A DNA stretch of 20,561 bases from a virus, in the IMG/VR virus record IMGVR_UViG_3300036768_000091, positions 1 to 20,561 of that record; one strand, written 5' to 3'. The notes beneath the pieces were generated by a model. That model ran no database searches. It was not told the DNA's origin and saw only the letters and a program-made list of their open reading frames with translations. Shown piece after piece: positions 20,476 through 20,561 of this stretch. Position 1 is the stretch's first letter. Each line of letters starts with the position of its first letter. A program made the translations under genes and the position numbers.

Positions 20476-20561
20476 GGATGAAGCCGTTGGTCTGGAAGCC
20501 CAGACCCAAAGCACATCATATCGTTAACGGGTGGGTGCTAACTCGCACCGGTGGCCGGCGC
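20469..20561 (+). CDS. Start of a basic unknown protein (runs off right edge)
   Basis: ATG 20469 overlaps the end of the DnaJ-like gene by 7 nt, and GGGAG lies 6 nt before it, inside the upstream coding sequence. The 31 visible codons begin MLRMKPLVWKPRPKAHHIVN and are strongly basic. The frame is open to the window edge. Overlap and a well-spaced ribosome binding site suggest a coupled gene. Too little is visible for a family assignment. Confidence 0.5.
   Translation, partial: MLRMKPLVWKPRPKAHHIVNGWVLTRTGGRR

Noticed and set aside
1-20561. CRISPR array, rRNA genes, insertion sequences, integrase or attachment sites
   Set aside because: No regularly spaced direct repeats, rRNA-like sequence, transposase or recombinase motifs were seen on either strand.

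Overview
The window looks like part of a tailed double-stranded DNA phage or prophage of the long-tailed (siphovirus) type. Evidence is a complete packaging and head set (small and large terminase, portal, MuF-type head protein, scaffold, P22-type coat protein), head-tail connector genes, a tail tube gene, a frameshifting pair of tail assembly chaperones, and the first 530 codons of a tape measure protein. GC-rich sequence and the protein families suggest a proteobacterial host, plausibly beta- or gammaproteobacterial; this is inference. No integrase, repressor, lysis gene or host gene is visible, so lifestyle and chromosomal context cannot be decided.

Layout. Positions 1-16230 are read leftward (minus strand): terminase small, a possible 35-residue ORF, terminase large, portal and MuF head protein (16230 down to 11626); scaffold and coat protein (11329 to 9404); seven small to medium virion proteins of poorly known role (9332 to 5468); head-tail connector and tail completion genes (5458 to 3749); tail tube (3673 to 2432); chaperones G and G-T (2353 to 1587); tape measure (1590 off the left edge). 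Positions about 16420-16790 form an AT-rich divergent control region. From 16791 genes are read rightward: an unknown 157-residue protein, a primase/helicase with a TOPRIM-like N-terminus and an SF3-like ATPase C-terminus, an unknown 150-residue protein, a miniature DnaJ-like protein, and a gene running off the right edge.

Regulation seen in the sequence. Three leftward promoter-like elements share a -10 of TATAAG with a TTGACT or TTGCCG -35 at 17-18 bp. They stand ahead of the terminase operon, the scaffold/coat operon and the tail tube gene. Strong hairpins follow the MuF gene, the coat gene and the tail tube gene. The two most abundant virion proteins therefore appear to sit in their own expression cassettes inside the late region. 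The terminase transcript would begin with a leader holding two long-range inverted repeats. On the rightward side, the primase/helicase gene follows a perfect TATAAT promoter and a roughly 165-nt leader with two crossing pairs of complementary segments. One of these covers the gene's ribosome binding site, an arrangement that recalls the RNA-based immunity leader of phage P4. The leader and the shared late promoter motif are the most original observations here.
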